Positions 53,566 to 62,405 are shown, counted from the first letter of the stretch. The stretch: DNA of 64,000 nt from Sphingobacteriales bacterium (GCA_004295245.1 REAR01000058.1:1-64000); one strand, 5' to 3'. The notes: generated by a model not told the origin, from the letters alone. Program-made: numbers and translations.

Positions 53566-54732
53566 TCAGCTAAAAAGCTCCCGCATTTTATCAAAAAAGC
53601 TTTTATCGCTTTTTTCTGGTTGTGGTTTAAAGTTGGCCGATTGGCTTAATTTTTCCATCATTGCTTTTTCTTCTGCATTCAGGTGTTGCGGTGTCCACAC
53701 GTTTACATGTATCAGCTGATCGCCTTTTTCGTAAGAGTTTACTGCCGGAAAGCCTTTGCCTTTTAAGCGAAATATTTTACCGCTTTGTGTGCCGGCAGGT
53801 ATTTTAATTTTTGCACGGCCATCAATGGTGGGTACTTCCACACTGGTGCCAAAGGCGGCATCGGGGATGGATATATAAAGATCGTAGGCTACATTCAACC
53901 CATCGCGGTGTAATTCTTTGTGGGTGTCTTCTTCTATTAAAATTATCAGATCGCCTGCTGCACCACCACGTTCGCCGGCATTGCCGCGGCCACTTACACT
54001 TAACTGCATACCTTCTTGTACGCCTGCAGGTATATCAATGGTTACAGTTTCTTCTCCATATACTCTTCCTTCTCCTTTACAACTACCACATTTGGCTGTA
54101 ACGGTGGTGCCCTCTCCGTTGCAGGTAGGGCAGGTGGTTACAGTTTGCATTTGGCCCAAAAAGGTATTGGTAACTTTTCTTACTTGTCCGTTACCCCCAC
54201 AAGTGCCGCAGGTTTGCACGCTGCCTTTATCTTTTGCACCGCTGCCACTGCAAGTGGTACAGGGCACATATTTTTTAACCTTTACATTTTTTGTTACGCC
54301 TTTGGCTATTTCTTCGTAAGTAAGTTTTAGTTTAATGCGCAGGTTGCTGCCGCGTATGCCACGGGCCCGGCTGCCGCCGCCACCGCGTGAAGAACGTTGT
54401 CCGCCATTAAAGAAACTCCCAAACATATCATCGCCAAAAATATCTCCAAACTGGCTAAAGATATCTTCCATATTACCACTGCCGCCACCAAAACCACCAC
54501 GCCCATTGCCGTTTACACCAGCATGCCCAAAACGATCATACTGTGCTTTTTTATCAGCATCACTCAAAACTTCATAGGCTTCTGCAGCTTCTTTAAATTT
54601 TTCTTCCGCGGCTTTATCGCCGGGGTTTCTATCGGGGTGAAATTGCATAGCCACTTTTCGATAGGCCTTCTTAATTTCATCTGCAGCAGCCGATTTTGTA
54701 ACGCCCAGTATTTCGTAATAATCTCTTTTCAT
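53566..54732 (-). CDS. dnaJ: Chaperone protein DnaJ
   Basis: 388 residues, standard DnaJ length. J domain (1-70) with the HPD motif in [11 protein letters not shown], a Gly/Phe-rich linker ([19 protein letters not shown]), a zinc-binding region with four CxxCxGxG motifs ([32 protein letters not shown]), and two C-terminal substrate-binding domains ([13 protein letters not shown] ... [10 protein letters not shown]). It stimulates the ATPase of DnaK and delivers unfolded proteins. It follows grpE after 54 bases and is probably transcribed from the grpE promoter. dnaK is not in the window. Confidence 0.97.
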   Translation of the reverse strand: MKRDYYEILGVTKSAAADEIKKAYRKVAMQFHPDRNPGDKAAEEKFKEAAEAYEVLSDADKKAQYDRFGHAGVNGNGRGGFGGGSGNMEDIFSQFGDIFGDDMFGSFFNGGQRSSRGGGGSRARGIRGSNLRIKLKLTYEEIAKGVTKNVKVKKYVPCTTCSGSGAKDKGSVQTCGTCGGNGQVRKVTNTFLGQMQTVTTCPTCNGEGTTVTAKCGSCKGEGRVYGEETVTIDIPAGVQEGMQLSVSGRGNAGERGGAAGDLIILIEEDTHKELHRDGLNVAYDLYISIPDAAFGTSVEVPTIDGRAKIKIPAGTQSGKIFRLKGKGFPAVNSYEKGDQLIHVNVWTPQHLNAEEKAMMEKLSQSANFKPQPEKSDKSFFDKMRELFS

Positions 54733-54786
54733 GCCTTGCCTCCGGCAGGAGGGTATTGTTTATATGATATAAAATGTTGGTATTAA

Positions 54787-55365
54787 TTATTTGCCCACCA
54801 CAACTTTGGCAAAGCGAATTATTTTGTCGTTCAGCAAATAACCTTTTTCCACTTCATCAATTACTTTTTCTTTAAGTACTTCAGTAGGTGCAGGTATTTG
54901 TGTAATGGCTTCGTGCAGGTCTGGGTTAAAATCTTGCCCTTTTGTTTCCATTGCTTTTAGCCCTCTTGCCTGCAGGGTATTGCGCAGTTTGGTAAATACC
55001 AGTTGCAAGCCTTCTTTTAAAGAAGCAATGTCTTCACTTTTGCTCAGCTGTGTTTGGGCACGGTCACAATCATCCAATACTTCCAGTAAAGGAATGATAA
55101 CATCTTTGCCAGCGGTTTGTAATAGTTCCAATCGCTCTCGGGCACTTCTTTTTCTAAAATTATCAAACTCTGCTACCTGGCGCAGGTATTTATCTTTCCA
55201 TTCAGCAATTTCTGCATGCAGGCTATCCAATTCACCCTGCTGTTCAGGGTTGCTTAAATGGCCGGTGCCGGGCACATCACTGTCTGCATTTATGTCAATG
55301 CCGGGTTGATTTTCAGCAATATTTTCAGCCGTAGTTTCTTGGTGGTTTGTTTCTTTTTCGCTCAT
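54787..55365 (-). CDS. grpE: Nucleotide exchange factor GrpE
   Basis: 192 residues from the ATG at 55365 (MSEKETNHQET). The longer frame from 55437 is ruled out because the promoter lies between. An acidic, disordered start (1-45) is followed by the long coiled coil (about 47-110; ...EIAEWKDKYLRQVAEFDNFRKR), then the beta domain with MIPLLEVLDDCDRA-type and FNPDLHEAITQIP segments, and an ending with VIDEVEKGYLLNDKIIRFAKV. It releases ADP from DnaK. Operon with dnaJ. Confidence 0.96.
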   Translation of the reverse strand: MSEKETNHQETTAENIAENQPGIDINADSDVPGTGHLSNPEQQGELDSLHAEIAEWKDKYLRQVAEFDNFRKRSARERLELLQTAGKDVIIPLLEVLDDCDRAQTQLSKSEDIASLKEGLQLVFTKLRNTLQARGLKAMETKGQDFNPDLHEAITQIPAPTEVLKEKVIDEVEKGYLLNDKIIRFAKVVVGK

Positions 55366-55382
55366 ATTTTCAAAAATTATCG

Positions 55383-55413
55383 CAAAGGTACTGTTGTCAA
55401 TTATATTGCCAAA
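55383..55413 (-). promoter_or_regulatory. Promoter of grpE-dnaJ
   Basis: On the minus strand: TTTG (55413-55410), 19 bases, then TACCTTTG (55390-55383). Both boxes match the Bacteroidota consensus exactly. Transcription would start near 55376, about 11 bases before the grpE ATG. No CIRCE-type inverted repeat is seen. Confidence 0.75.
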
Positions 55414-55576
55414 GGCCAAACTAAGCCAAATTGGCAACAGGCATCACCCCTTTAAAGGCAGGCTGCAGGTGTTTACTATTTTTTCTTTGAATTTGATGTA
55501 AGTTGGCTGATTATTATAGAGAAGTTCCTAAATTCAGCGCCTCTTAAAACATTGTAAGTATTCTAAAAATAACAAC

Positions 55577-56911
55577 ATGAAGTATGTATTGCTGCTATTA
55601 ACCATCGCCATTATGGGTTGGGGTTGTGCAAATAATAACAACAACAGTACAGAAACTAAAACGCCTGCGAGCCTGCCCGGTACAGCGCTTTTACACGCTA
55701 ATCAATACCAGCTAACCCAAGTAATTATTTATGATGTTTTTGCGCCACCTGTGGCCAGCCGTATTTATGCATATACTTCGTTGGCAGCTTATGAGGCGCT
55801 GCGCCATAATACACCCGGGTATGCCTCTATAACAGCACAGCTGCATGGGTTTAAACCCATGCCACTACCCGAGAAAGATAAAAAATACAATTACTTGCTG
55901 GCGGCCACCAAAGCCTATTTTACTGTGGCTGAAAAAATTACGTTTTCAATAGATTCTTTAAAACAATACCAGGATAGTGTGTTTGCAATTTTTAAAAATG
56001 CATTGCCACAAGATGAGTATGAGCGTTCTCTTGCATTTGGAGATACGGTGGGCAAAACGGTATTGGTGCGTTCTACTACCGACAACTACAAAAAAACAAG
56101 AGGCATGGATCGTTTTTTGGGCAGCAATGCCCCTGGCAAATGGCTTCCAACATCGCCCGATTATTTAGACGGTACCGAGCCTAACTGGAAATTAATAGTA
56201 CCCCTTGTATTAGATACTGCTTCTCAAATAACAGCAGATCCTCCTCCAGCTTTTGGTACAGAAAAAACAAGCGCTTTGTATAAAGTGGCCTACGAAGTAT
56301 ACACAATCAGCAATAATTTAACGGATGAACAAAAGCTGATAGCCCGCTATTGGGATGATAACCCGGCAGTAATGGAGCACTCCGGCCATATGATGTTTTT
56401 AAATAAAAAAATTACACCGGTAGGTCATTGGATTGGTATTGCCGGCATTGCTGCTAAAAAAGCCAACAGCAATGATGTGGAAACGGCCCGTGCCTATACA
56501 CTAGCGGCTGTTGCAGTATTTGACGCATTCATTTCCTGTTGGCATGAAAAATATAAAAGCCAGCTTATACGCCCCATTAGTTATATCAATCAGTTTATTG
56601 ATAAAAACTGGCAACCTTATCTGCAAACGCCGCCTTTTCCAGAGCATACCAGCGGGCACAGCACTATTTCTGCTGCTGCAGCAACGGTTTTAACCAATTT
56701 ATTTGGCGCTAACTTTTCTTTTCACGACGATAGCGATAAAGATTACATTGGCATGGAACGCGATTTCAGCTCTTTTGACCAAGCTGCCCAAGAAGCGTCC
56801 ATCAGCCGCGTATATGGCGGCATACATTACACCACCGGCTGCAATGCGGGTAATAAAAACGGCACAGCCATTGGTACTTATATCAATCAAAAAATAAAAT
56901 TGAAGGAGTAG
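55577..56911 (+). CDS. Vanadium-haloperoxidase/PAP2-family lipoprotein
   Basis: 444 residues. The lipoprotein signal ends MGWGC (Cys17), followed by an Asn-rich linker. The body is all-helical with the phosphate/vanadate-site motifs of the PAP2/vanadium-dependent haloperoxidase superfamily: a KYKSQLIRPISY segment (Lys/Arg), PFPEHTSGHSTISAAAATVL (the SGH motif), and SRVYGGIHYTTGC (Arg and His). Bacteroidota have many such exported proteins of unknown activity; they may act as phosphatases rather than haloperoxidases. Located in the periplasm or outer membrane by its lipid anchor. A family B repeat follows 2 bases after the stop. Confidence 0.85.
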   Translation: MKYVLLLLTIAIMGWGCANNNNNSTETKTPASLPGTALLHANQYQLTQVIIYDVFAPPVASRIYAYTSLAAYEALRHNTPGYASITAQLHGFKPMPLPEKDKKYNYLLAATKAYFTVAEKITFSIDSLKQYQDSVFAIFKNALPQDEYERSLAFGDTVGKTVLVRSTTDNYKKTRGMDRFLGSNAPGKWLPTSPDYLDGTEPNWKLIVPLVLDTASQITADPPPAFGTEKTSALYKVAYEVYTISNNLTDEQKLIARYWDDNPAVMEHSGHMMFLNKKITPVGHWIGIAGIAAKKANSNDVETARAYTLAAVAVFDAFISCWHEKYKSQLIRPISYINQFIDKNWQPYLQTPPFPEHTSGHSTISAAAATVLTNLFGANFSFHDDSDKDYIGMERDFSSFDQAAQEASISRVYGGIHYTTGCNAGNKNGTAIGTYINQKIKLKE

Positions 56912-56913
56912 TA

Positions 56914-57060
56914 GGTAACCAGCAATGGTACGGGTAGCAACATCGTTGCCACGCTCGTTTCAACGGTGGTGCTTATGGCGGCAATGCATGGCAGTTTATA
57001 TTGATTTTTTTACAGAAGTGAAGTGTCGCACCATTCAGCTGCAGCGCTTGCCGGGGCAAC
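56914..57060 (+). repeat. Family B dispersed hairpin repeat, full length
   Basis: Left end GGTAACCAGC at 56914-56923, core GTTGCCACGCTCGTTTCAAC from 56945, stem TGCCACGC / GCATGGCA (one mismatch relative to the other copies), then AAGTGTCGCACCATTCAGC (57020 on), and the right end TTGCCGGGGCAAC at 57048-57060. The TTG at 57048-57050 appears to serve as the -33 box of the next gene. Confidence 0.85.
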
Positions 57061-57078
57061 TTTATGCAGGTATTTTTG
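57048..57078 (+). promoter_or_regulatory. Promoter of the TIGR01777-type gene, -33 box in a repeat
   Basis: TTG (57048-57050), 20 bases, TATTTTTG (57071-57078), both consensus. Transcription would start near 57085, about 14 bases before the ATG at 57099. The -33 box lies in the right end of the family B repeat. Confidence 0.65.
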
Positions 57079-57098
57079 TTACTAGTTAAAATATTAAA

Positions 57099-58031
57099 AT
57101 GGCAACTGTATTAATATCCGGCGGCACTGGTATGGTAGGAAAATTTGTAACACAATTATTGTTGCAACAAGGGTACCATGTTATCGTTCTCACCCGTAAA
57201 ATACCAGCAGTTACCACACCGGGCATAAAGTATGCCTTGTGGAATGTAGCCACACAAACTATAGATGCCACCGCGGTGCAGCAAGCCGACTATATTATTC
57301 ATTTAGCCGGAGAAGGGGTGGCAGACAAGCGCTGGACAGAAAAGAGAAAAAAAGAAATAATAGAAAGCCGCACACAAAGCAGTGCCTTATTAATAAAAAC
57401 ATTACAGCAAACACCACACCATGTAAAAGCTTTTATAAGTGCTGCGGCGCAAGGTTGGTATGGTGCAGACCCGCAACCCCCTACAACTTTTGGTGGTTTT
57501 ACAGAAGCAATGCCTGCCGCAACCGATTTTTTAGGAAATACCTGCAAGCAGTGGGAGGACAGTGTGGCTGCTGTAACAACATTGGGCATACGATTGGTAA
57601 AACTGCGTATTGGTATTGTATTAAGCAATACCGGTGGTGCATTGGCAGCATTTACAAAACCATTAGGCACAGGTGTTGCTGCCATACTCAGTAGCGGGCA
57701 ACAAATTATTAGTTGGATTACAATTGATGATGTAAGCCGTATGTTTTTATATGCTATTGAAAATACGGCTATGAATGGAGCTTATAATGCTGCCGCCCCA
57801 CATCCGGTAAGTAATAAAGTTTTAACACAAACACTGGCACAACAATTACGAGGCCGTTTTTATATGCCTATACATGTGCCGGCATGGGTATTAAAACTTG
57901 TAGTAGGTGAAATGAGTATTGAAGTGCTGAAAAGTGTTACTATGAGTGTAAAAAAAATACAAGATGCCGGATTTAAATTTGCATACCCCACTATTGAAGC
58001 TGCTTTAAATAAACTGGTGCCCCGTGCTTAA
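57099..58031 (+). CDS. TIGR01777-family SDR epimerase-like protein
   Basis: 310 residues. N-terminal Rossmann nucleotide-binding motif ISGGTGMVGKFV (GxxGxxG), IIHLAGEGVADKRWTEKRK (typical of the family, with GEGV/GE-VADKRWT), ISAAAQGWYG with the YxxxK Tyr position altered, and GIVLSNTGGAL. The C-terminal DUF1731-like part has VLKLVVGEMSIEVLKS. This is the YfcH/SulA-type extended short-chain dehydrogenase family, whose reaction is unknown. Four bases overlap the convergent lipoprotein gene at 58028. Confidence 0.9.
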   Translation: MATVLISGGTGMVGKFVTQLLLQQGYHVIVLTRKIPAVTTPGIKYALWNVATQTIDATAVQQADYIIHLAGEGVADKRWTEKRKKEIIESRTQSSALLIKTLQQTPHHVKAFISAAAQGWYGADPQPPTTFGGFTEAMPAATDFLGNTCKQWEDSVAAVTTLGIRLVKLRIGIVLSNTGGALAAFTKPLGTGVAAILSSGQQIISWITIDDVSRMFLYAIENTAMNGAYNAAAPHPVSNKVLTQTLAQQLRGRFYMPIHVPAWVLKLVVGEMSIEVLKSVTMSVKKIQDAGFKFAYPTIEAALNKLVPRA

Positions 58032-58570
58032 CGGATATTGCTGTTATATATAATCACACCATCTGTAATCATTATTTTGTTTTTACGGGTATTAGCAGCC
58101 ACACCTTCAAAACGCAGGTAATAAACACCTTTGTTATTGTATTGAAGTAGTGTTACCGTGCCGGTAAAAAAACGGTAAACGTCTTTTTTGTTTTTAGGCA
58201 ATGGTAAAAAGAACCCCTGCACAGTGGCTGTATCACTATTACTAAAACTGTAACGGCCTTCTGCAGTGGTATTAATAACAAGTTGTAGTTGCTGCCCATT
58301 ATTTTTTTTGCTTTCAATTGTAAAACCAGCAGCAGGTGTTGTGGTGGTCGTAAGTTCTCCGGTAATTGATTTTACAGTATCTCCGTTGGCAATATAATTA
58401 AACAGATTGCTGTTAGTAATAATAGGAATTGCATCGGTATTACTGCTGTCTTGCGCCGCTTGCTTACTGGCGCTGTCAATAGCTTCCAGTGTTAGTTCTT
58501 TAATGGGTGTTACATTGTTATTACATGCAATAATTAAAATACTGTAACAGAGCACAAAAAAACGTTTCAT
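58028..58570 (-). CDS. Hypothetical lipoprotein
   Basis: 180 residues from the ATG at 58570 (MKRFFVLCYSILIIAC, lipobox at Cys16). The longer frame from 58600 overlaps the preceding gene and lacks a signal peptide start. After the anchor there is a Thr/Ser-rich stretch and a beta-rich domain (about 50-180) with FTIESKKNNGQQLQLV and VYRFFTGTVTLLQYNNKGVYYLRF. No family recognised. It starts 7 bases after the stop of the exported protein at 58578, so the two form an operon. Confidence 0.7.
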   Translation of the reverse strand: MKRFFVLCYSILIIACNNNVTPIKELTLEAIDSASKQAAQDSSNTDAIPIITNSNLFNYIANGDTVKSITGELTTTTTPAAGFTIESKKNNGQQLQLVINTTAEGRYSFSNSDTATVQGFFLPLPKNKKDVYRFFTGTVTLLQYNNKGVYYLRFEGVAANTRKNKIMITDGVIIYNSNIR

Positions 58571-58577
58571 AAACTGA

Positions 58578-59126
58578 TTAATTAGCTTTAGGTGCAGCAA
58601 CGGGTATCAGCTTGGGTTGTTGCGCGGGGGGTATTGTAAGTTCAGGGCTTAATACAGGCAGGCTTTTCATAATGTCTGCATCTTTTGATTGGTACAGTAA
58701 ACCATCTGCAAAATACCATTGCTTGCCTTTATCTGTAGAAAGTGCAACCAAAGTGGTGTTAAGCACCACGGTAAACAACGTAGTTTGTATTTCCATTTCT
58801 TGTGGCACCAGGGCTTGCATTACTTTTTTATGAGTTACAATTTTGCCGGGGTTGCCAATAGTAATTCTTTTTACTTCGGGTTTAAATTGTTCCATGCGTT
58901 TACTAACCGTATCCATCATGGCCATCATATTTACTTTGTCTTTAGCCGTGGTTAGTAACCCGGGGTAAATAAATTTTTGTACAGCAGCGGCATCTTTTTT
59001 ACTGATGGCCCTTGCCATTTGCAGCGCTTGTGTTTTTATAGCTGTGGCGGTTGCCTGTGCCTGCAATGGTATGGTAAGTATAAAAAAACAGGTTGTTATT
59101 GTAAGAAATTTTAAGAAGCGTTTCAT
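58578..59126 (-). CDS. Hypothetical exported protein
   Basis: 182 residues from the ATG at 59126 (signal peptide MKRFLKFLTITTCFFILTIPLQAQ). The longer frame from 59174 reads into the repeat and its promoter. The mature part is alpha+beta: a helical N-terminus (KTQALQMARAISKKDAAAVQKFIYPGLL, shown in part) and strands such as EIQTTLFTVVLNTTLVALS and KQWYFADGLLYQS, a layout like SnoaL/NTF2-type small exported domains. Function unknown. Its promoter is the clearest case of a repeat supplying a -33 box. Confidence 0.72.
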   Translation of the reverse strand: MKRFLKFLTITTCFFILTIPLQAQATATAIKTQALQMARAISKKDAAAVQKFIYPGLLTTAKDKVNMMAMMDTVSKRMEQFKPEVKRITIGNPGKIVTHKKVMQALVPQEMEIQTTLFTVVLNTTLVALSTDKGKQWYFADGLLYQSKDADIMKSLPVLSPELTIPPAQQPKLIPVAAPKAN

Positions 59127-59143
59127 ATGTGGTGTTTGATGCG

Positions 59144-59174
59144 CAAAGTTATGCGGTACAAGTGTGCGACGCAA
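59144..59174 (-). promoter_or_regulatory. Promoter whose -33 box is the dispersed repeat core
   Basis: On the minus strand: TTG (59174-59172), which is the first TTG of TTGCGTCGCAC, then 20 bases, then TAACTTTG (59151-59144). Both boxes match consensus and the spacing is ideal. Start of transcription near 59137, about 11 bases before the ATG at 59126. Confidence 0.65.
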
Positions 59175-59207
59175 GAATGCTGCGTAAATAAGCTACCGCT
59201 GGTAAAC
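59158..59207 (-). repeat. Family A dispersed repeat, single half-unit
   Basis: Minus-strand core ACAAGTGTGCGACGCAAG at 59158-59175, outer end GCTGGTAAAC at 59198-59207. It lies between divergent genes at 59126 (minus) and 59318 (plus). Confidence 0.88.
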
Positions 59208-59317
59208 AAAATTGATTTCTTCCTGTAATAATAAAGCATTTTTAACGTCATATGGCTGGCAAATGAAGAACGAAGCTTAATTTCATGCCTGTTCCATAAA
59301 CTTCAAACCCCCAAACC

Positions 59318-60250
59318 ATGAGCCTGCTGGAAGTAAAAGGTCTTAAAAAATATTACGCTACACAAAAGGCGGTTGACGATATTAGCTTTGCAATAGAACC
59401 GGGTACTATATTTGGATTGCTGGGCCCTAACGGTGCTGGCAAAACCACCTTGCTGCGTATGATTACCGGCATTTTTTACCCCGATGAAGGACAAATTATT
59501 TTTGATGGAAAAAAGTTTGACCCAGAAAACGATGTGGTGCATATTGGCTATATGCCCGAAGAAAGAGGCTTGTATAAAAAAATGAAAATTGGTGAGCAAG
59601 CGTTGTACCTGGCCCGTTTAAAAGGATTGGGAAAAGAAGATGCATTGGAAAAAATTAAGCAATGGTTTGTGAAATTTGAAATGCAGAGCTGGTGGAATAA
59701 AAAAGTGGAAGACCTGAGCAAGGGCATGGGTCAGAAACTGCAATTTGTTACTACCGTTTTACACGAACCCAAACTGATTATATTGGATGAACCGTTTAGT
59801 GGTTTAGACCCTGTAAATTCTAATCTTATTAAAGAAGAAATTTATCAGCTGGCTAAAAGAGGTTGCACCATCATCTTCAGCACACACCGTATGGAGCAGG
59901 TTGAGGAAATATGCGACCAGATTATTTTGGTGAACAAGGGCCAAAAAATTTTAGATGGAACTGTTAATGGGGTAAAGCAGCAATACAAAGACAATCTGTT
60001 TCATATTGGTTTGCAACAGGTGCCCCAAACTATACAAAGCAATTATTTTGAAGTGATAAAGCAAGAGAACAACGTACTGGAAGTTAAAATAAAAGAAGGC
60101 GCCACAACGAATAACGTGTTGCAACATTTTATACAAGAAGGTGTGGGTGTTACAGAGTTTCATGAAATACTGCCTACCCTGAATGATATATTTATTAAAG
60201 TAGTGGGCAATACGCCGCTGGCCCGCCAGTTTGAAACCGTGCAGCAATAA
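59318..60250 (+). CDS. ABC transporter ATP-binding protein (NatA-like)
   Basis: 310 residues. Walker A GPNGAGKTT (about 39-47), Q-loop region YMPEERGLYKKMK, signature DLSKGMGQK in place of LSGGQ, Walker B LIILDEPFSGLDP, and switch His in FSTHRM. After residue 220 is a C-terminal domain of about 90 residues (DUF4162-like) as in sodium-extrusion and other ABC-2 exporters. It energises the permease encoded 30 bases downstream. The substrate is not evident; NatAB-type systems export ions, drugs or peptides. Confidence 0.94.
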   Translation: MSLLEVKGLKKYYATQKAVDDISFAIEPGTIFGLLGPNGAGKTTLLRMITGIFYPDEGQIIFDGKKFDPENDVVHIGYMPEERGLYKKMKIGEQALYLARLKGLGKEDALEKIKQWFVKFEMQSWWNKKVEDLSKGMGQKLQFVTTVLHEPKLIILDEPFSGLDPVNSNLIKEEIYQLAKRGCTIIFSTHRMEQVEEICDQIILVNKGQKILDGTVNGVKQQYKDNLFHIGLQQVPQTIQSNYFEVIKQENNVLEVKIKEGATTNNVLQHFIQEGVGVTEFHEILPTLNDIFIKVVGNTPLARQFETVQQ

Positions 60251-60280
60251 CCAATAGTTACCAACTAACAAACCCAACAC

Positions 60281-61615
60281 ATGAGCAAGATTTGGCTGAT
60301 TATAAAACGAGAATATTTAACCCGTGTGCGGAATAAAACTTTTATTCTGTCTACCTTTTTAACACCACTGCTATTTGCTGGTATTATTGCAATAGTAGTT
60401 TTTATAACTGTTAAAAACAGCGATAAGGAAAAGATTGCTGTTATTGATAATAGTGGTGTGTTTAAAGAAAAAGTGGATAGCTCAAAGTCAGTACGCTTTG
60501 TTTTAAACCCATCGGTAGATACGTCTAATTATGTAGCGCAGGGTTATACAGCTGTTCTTTACTCGCCCAACAACCAAATTAATAAAACGCCCCGTTGGCA
60601 ATTATACTCTAAAAAGAATTTTGGAGTAATGGTAAAAGACAAGATTAATGATAAGATAAATAAGGAAACAGAAAATGATTTATTGCTGAGTATGTATAAT
60701 ATTAACAGCAAGGCGATCGATTCTGTGCGCCAGCTTGCCAGCACCGTTAAGATTGATGATATAATAATGGAAGAAGGTTCTAAGTTAAGCAAAGGCAACT
60801 CTGGTGTAGCCTATGCGGTTGGATATGGTGCTGCGTTTCTTATATACATTACCTTATTTATTTATGGCTCTATGGTAATGCGTGGAGTAATGGAAGAAAA
60901 AACCAACCGTATTGCTGAAGTGGTGGTTTCTTCTGTAAAACCTTACCAGTTAATGATGGGAAAAATTATTGGTATTGGCGCCGTAGGCCTTACCCAATTT
61001 TTTATGTGGATTATTTTAATCAGTGCACTTTCTAGTGCCGTGGGTGCATTTATACCACACGATTTGCTGCAACAGGTAAATGAAGCCAATAAAAGTTTAC
61101 CCGGCGGTAATATTGGTATGCAGGGTAATGAAGCTTTAATAGGGTTGGCTAAAGCTCAAAATGAATTATCGTCTGTTAACTGGTGGTTGGTTACAGGTTG
61201 CTTTATTTTCTACTTCCTTTTTGGCTATTTATTTTATGCTGCTTTGTTTGCCGCTGTGGGCAGTGCTGTTAATGAAGATCCGCAGGATGCGCAAAGCCTG
61301 ATGTTTCCAATAACAATGCCCATTGTATTGGCTATTGTAATTATGATTAATGCTATTACCCATCCAGAGAGTGCCCTTGCAACATGGAGTAGTATGGTGC
61401 CTTTCTTTTCACCCATTGTAATGATGGCACGTATACCTTTTGGGGTACCGGGCACCGTTCCTTACTGGCAACTGGCATTAAGTATGCTTAGTTTAATTGG
61501 TGGCTTTTTGTTTACCACCTGGCTGAGTGCAAAAATTTACCGTACCGCTATTTTAATGTATGGTAAAAAAGTTACCTGGAAGGAAATGTGGAAATGGGCC
61601 TTTCGTAAAAATTAA
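60281..61615 (+). CDS. ABC-2 type transporter permease (NatB-like)
   Basis: 444 residues. The first helix (about 22-45; FILSTFLTPLLFAGIIAIVVF) is followed by a large extracytoplasmic domain (about 45-175) and then five to six helices (about 178-425). GVMEEKTNRIAEVVVSSVKPYQLMMGKIIG is the ABC-2 permease landmark (EEK-x-x-R...EV..S.). Partner of the ATPase immediately upstream; together they form one exporter. A terminator follows. Confidence 0.92.
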   Translation: MSKIWLIIKREYLTRVRNKTFILSTFLTPLLFAGIIAIVVFITVKNSDKEKIAVIDNSGVFKEKVDSSKSVRFVLNPSVDTSNYVAQGYTAVLYSPNNQINKTPRWQLYSKKNFGVMVKDKINDKINKETENDLLLSMYNINSKAIDSVRQLASTVKIDDIIMEEGSKLSKGNSGVAYAVGYGAAFLIYITLFIYGSMVMRGVMEEKTNRIAEVVVSSVKPYQLMMGKIIGIGAVGLTQFFMWIILISALSSAVGAFIPHDLLQQVNEANKSLPGGNIGMQGNEALIGLAKAQNELSSVNWWLVTGCFIFYFLFGYLFYAALFAAVGSAVNEDPQDAQSLMFPITMPIVLAIVIMINAITHPESALATWSSMVPFFSPIVMMARIPFGVPGTVPYWQLALSMLSLIGGFLFTTWLSAKIYRTAILMYGKKVTWKEMWKWAFRKN

Positions 61616-61644
61616 TAGTTAAAACAGCTATCATCTATTTATTT

Positions 61645-61694
61645 GCCGGTAAGAAATGTTGCACCAATGCACTCTTTCTTACCGGTATTTTTTG
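61645..61694 (+). terminator. Rho-independent terminator after the ABC exporter operon
   Basis: CCGGTAAGAAA (61646-61656) pairs exactly with TTTCTTACCGG (61675-61685) around an 18-base loop, followed by TATTTTTTG. It lies between the convergent permease and trmD genes. Confidence 0.85.
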
Positions 61695-61700
61695 TACTAA

Positions 61701-62378
61701 TTATTCATCCAGCAAATCGGGCCTGCGTTGCTTGGTGCGTTGAATTGATTGCTCGTAACGCCACTCTTCAATTTTTTTATGATCGCCGCTCATTAAAACA
61801 TCGGGTACTTTCATGCCGTTAAAATCTACCGGACGGGTATAAACGGGTGGTGCCAGTAAATTGTCCTGAAAAGAATCAAAAAGTGCCGATGTTTCATCGT
61901 TTAGCACACCGGGCAACAAACGTCCAATAGAATCTACCAGCACGGCCGCTGCCAGCTCTCCACCACTTAAAACATAATCGCCAATAGAAATTTCTTTGGT
62001 TACATATTGCTGCCGTATGCGGTCGTCAATGCCTTTATAGTGCCCGCAAATAATCAGCAGGTTGCCTTTTAAAGAAAGTTGGTTGGCGGCAGATTGATTG
62101 TAACGCTCTCCATCGGGGGTTACATAAATAATTTCATCATAGCGGATATGTTGTTGCAGTGCTTCAATAGCTTTTGCCAGCGGTTCGCACATCATTACCA
62201 TGCCGGCGCCGCCACCGTATTGGTAATCGTCAATTTGTCCATACTCATTAACGGCCCATTGTCGCAAGGCATGCACACGTACCGTCAAATGCCCTTTCTC
62301 TTGCGCACGTTTCATAATAGAATGTTGAAGCGGACTCTCCAGTAACTCGGGCAACACAGAAATAATATCAATAATCAT
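61701..62378 (-). CDS. trmD: tRNA (guanine-N1)-methyltransferase TrmD
   Basis: 225 residues from the ATG at 62378 (MIIDIISVLPELLESPL); a TTG at 62384 would add two residues. Seen: YQYGGGAGMVMMCEPL, IIYVTPDGERYNQ, LLIICGHYKGIDDR and IGDYVLSGGELAAAVLVDS, forming the trefoil-knot SAM site, plus the C-terminal GDHKKIEEWR helix with the TrmD DNA/RNA-binding residues. It methylates G37 next to the anticodon of tRNAs reading CNN codons. It is apparently monocistronic here and not in the usual rpsP-rimM-trmD-rplS operon. Confidence 0.96.
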   Translation of the reverse strand: MIIDIISVLPELLESPLQHSIMKRAQEKGHLTVRVHALRQWAVNEYGQIDDYQYGGGAGMVMMCEPLAKAIEALQQHIRYDEIIYVTPDGERYNQSAANQLSLKGNLLIICGHYKGIDDRIRQQYVTKEISIGDYVLSGGELAAAVLVDSIGRLLPGVLNDETSALFDSFQDNLLAPPVYTRPVDFNGMKVPDVLMSGDHKKIEEWRYEQSIQRTKQRRPDLLDE

Positions 62379-62397
62379 ACACAACAGTTAATGGCGG

Positions 62398-62405
62398 CAA
62401 AGATA
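62398..62405 (-). promoter_or_regulatory. -7 box of trmD
   Basis: The minus strand reads TATCTTTG, an exact TAnnTTTG, 19 bases before the trmD ATG at 62378. No TTG lies at 19-21 bases upstream. Confidence 0.5.

Noticed and set aside
55366-55437. Longer GrpE start at 55437
   Set aside because: The extension would overlap the consensus promoter at 55383-55413; the ATG at 55365 matches the usual acidic N-terminus.
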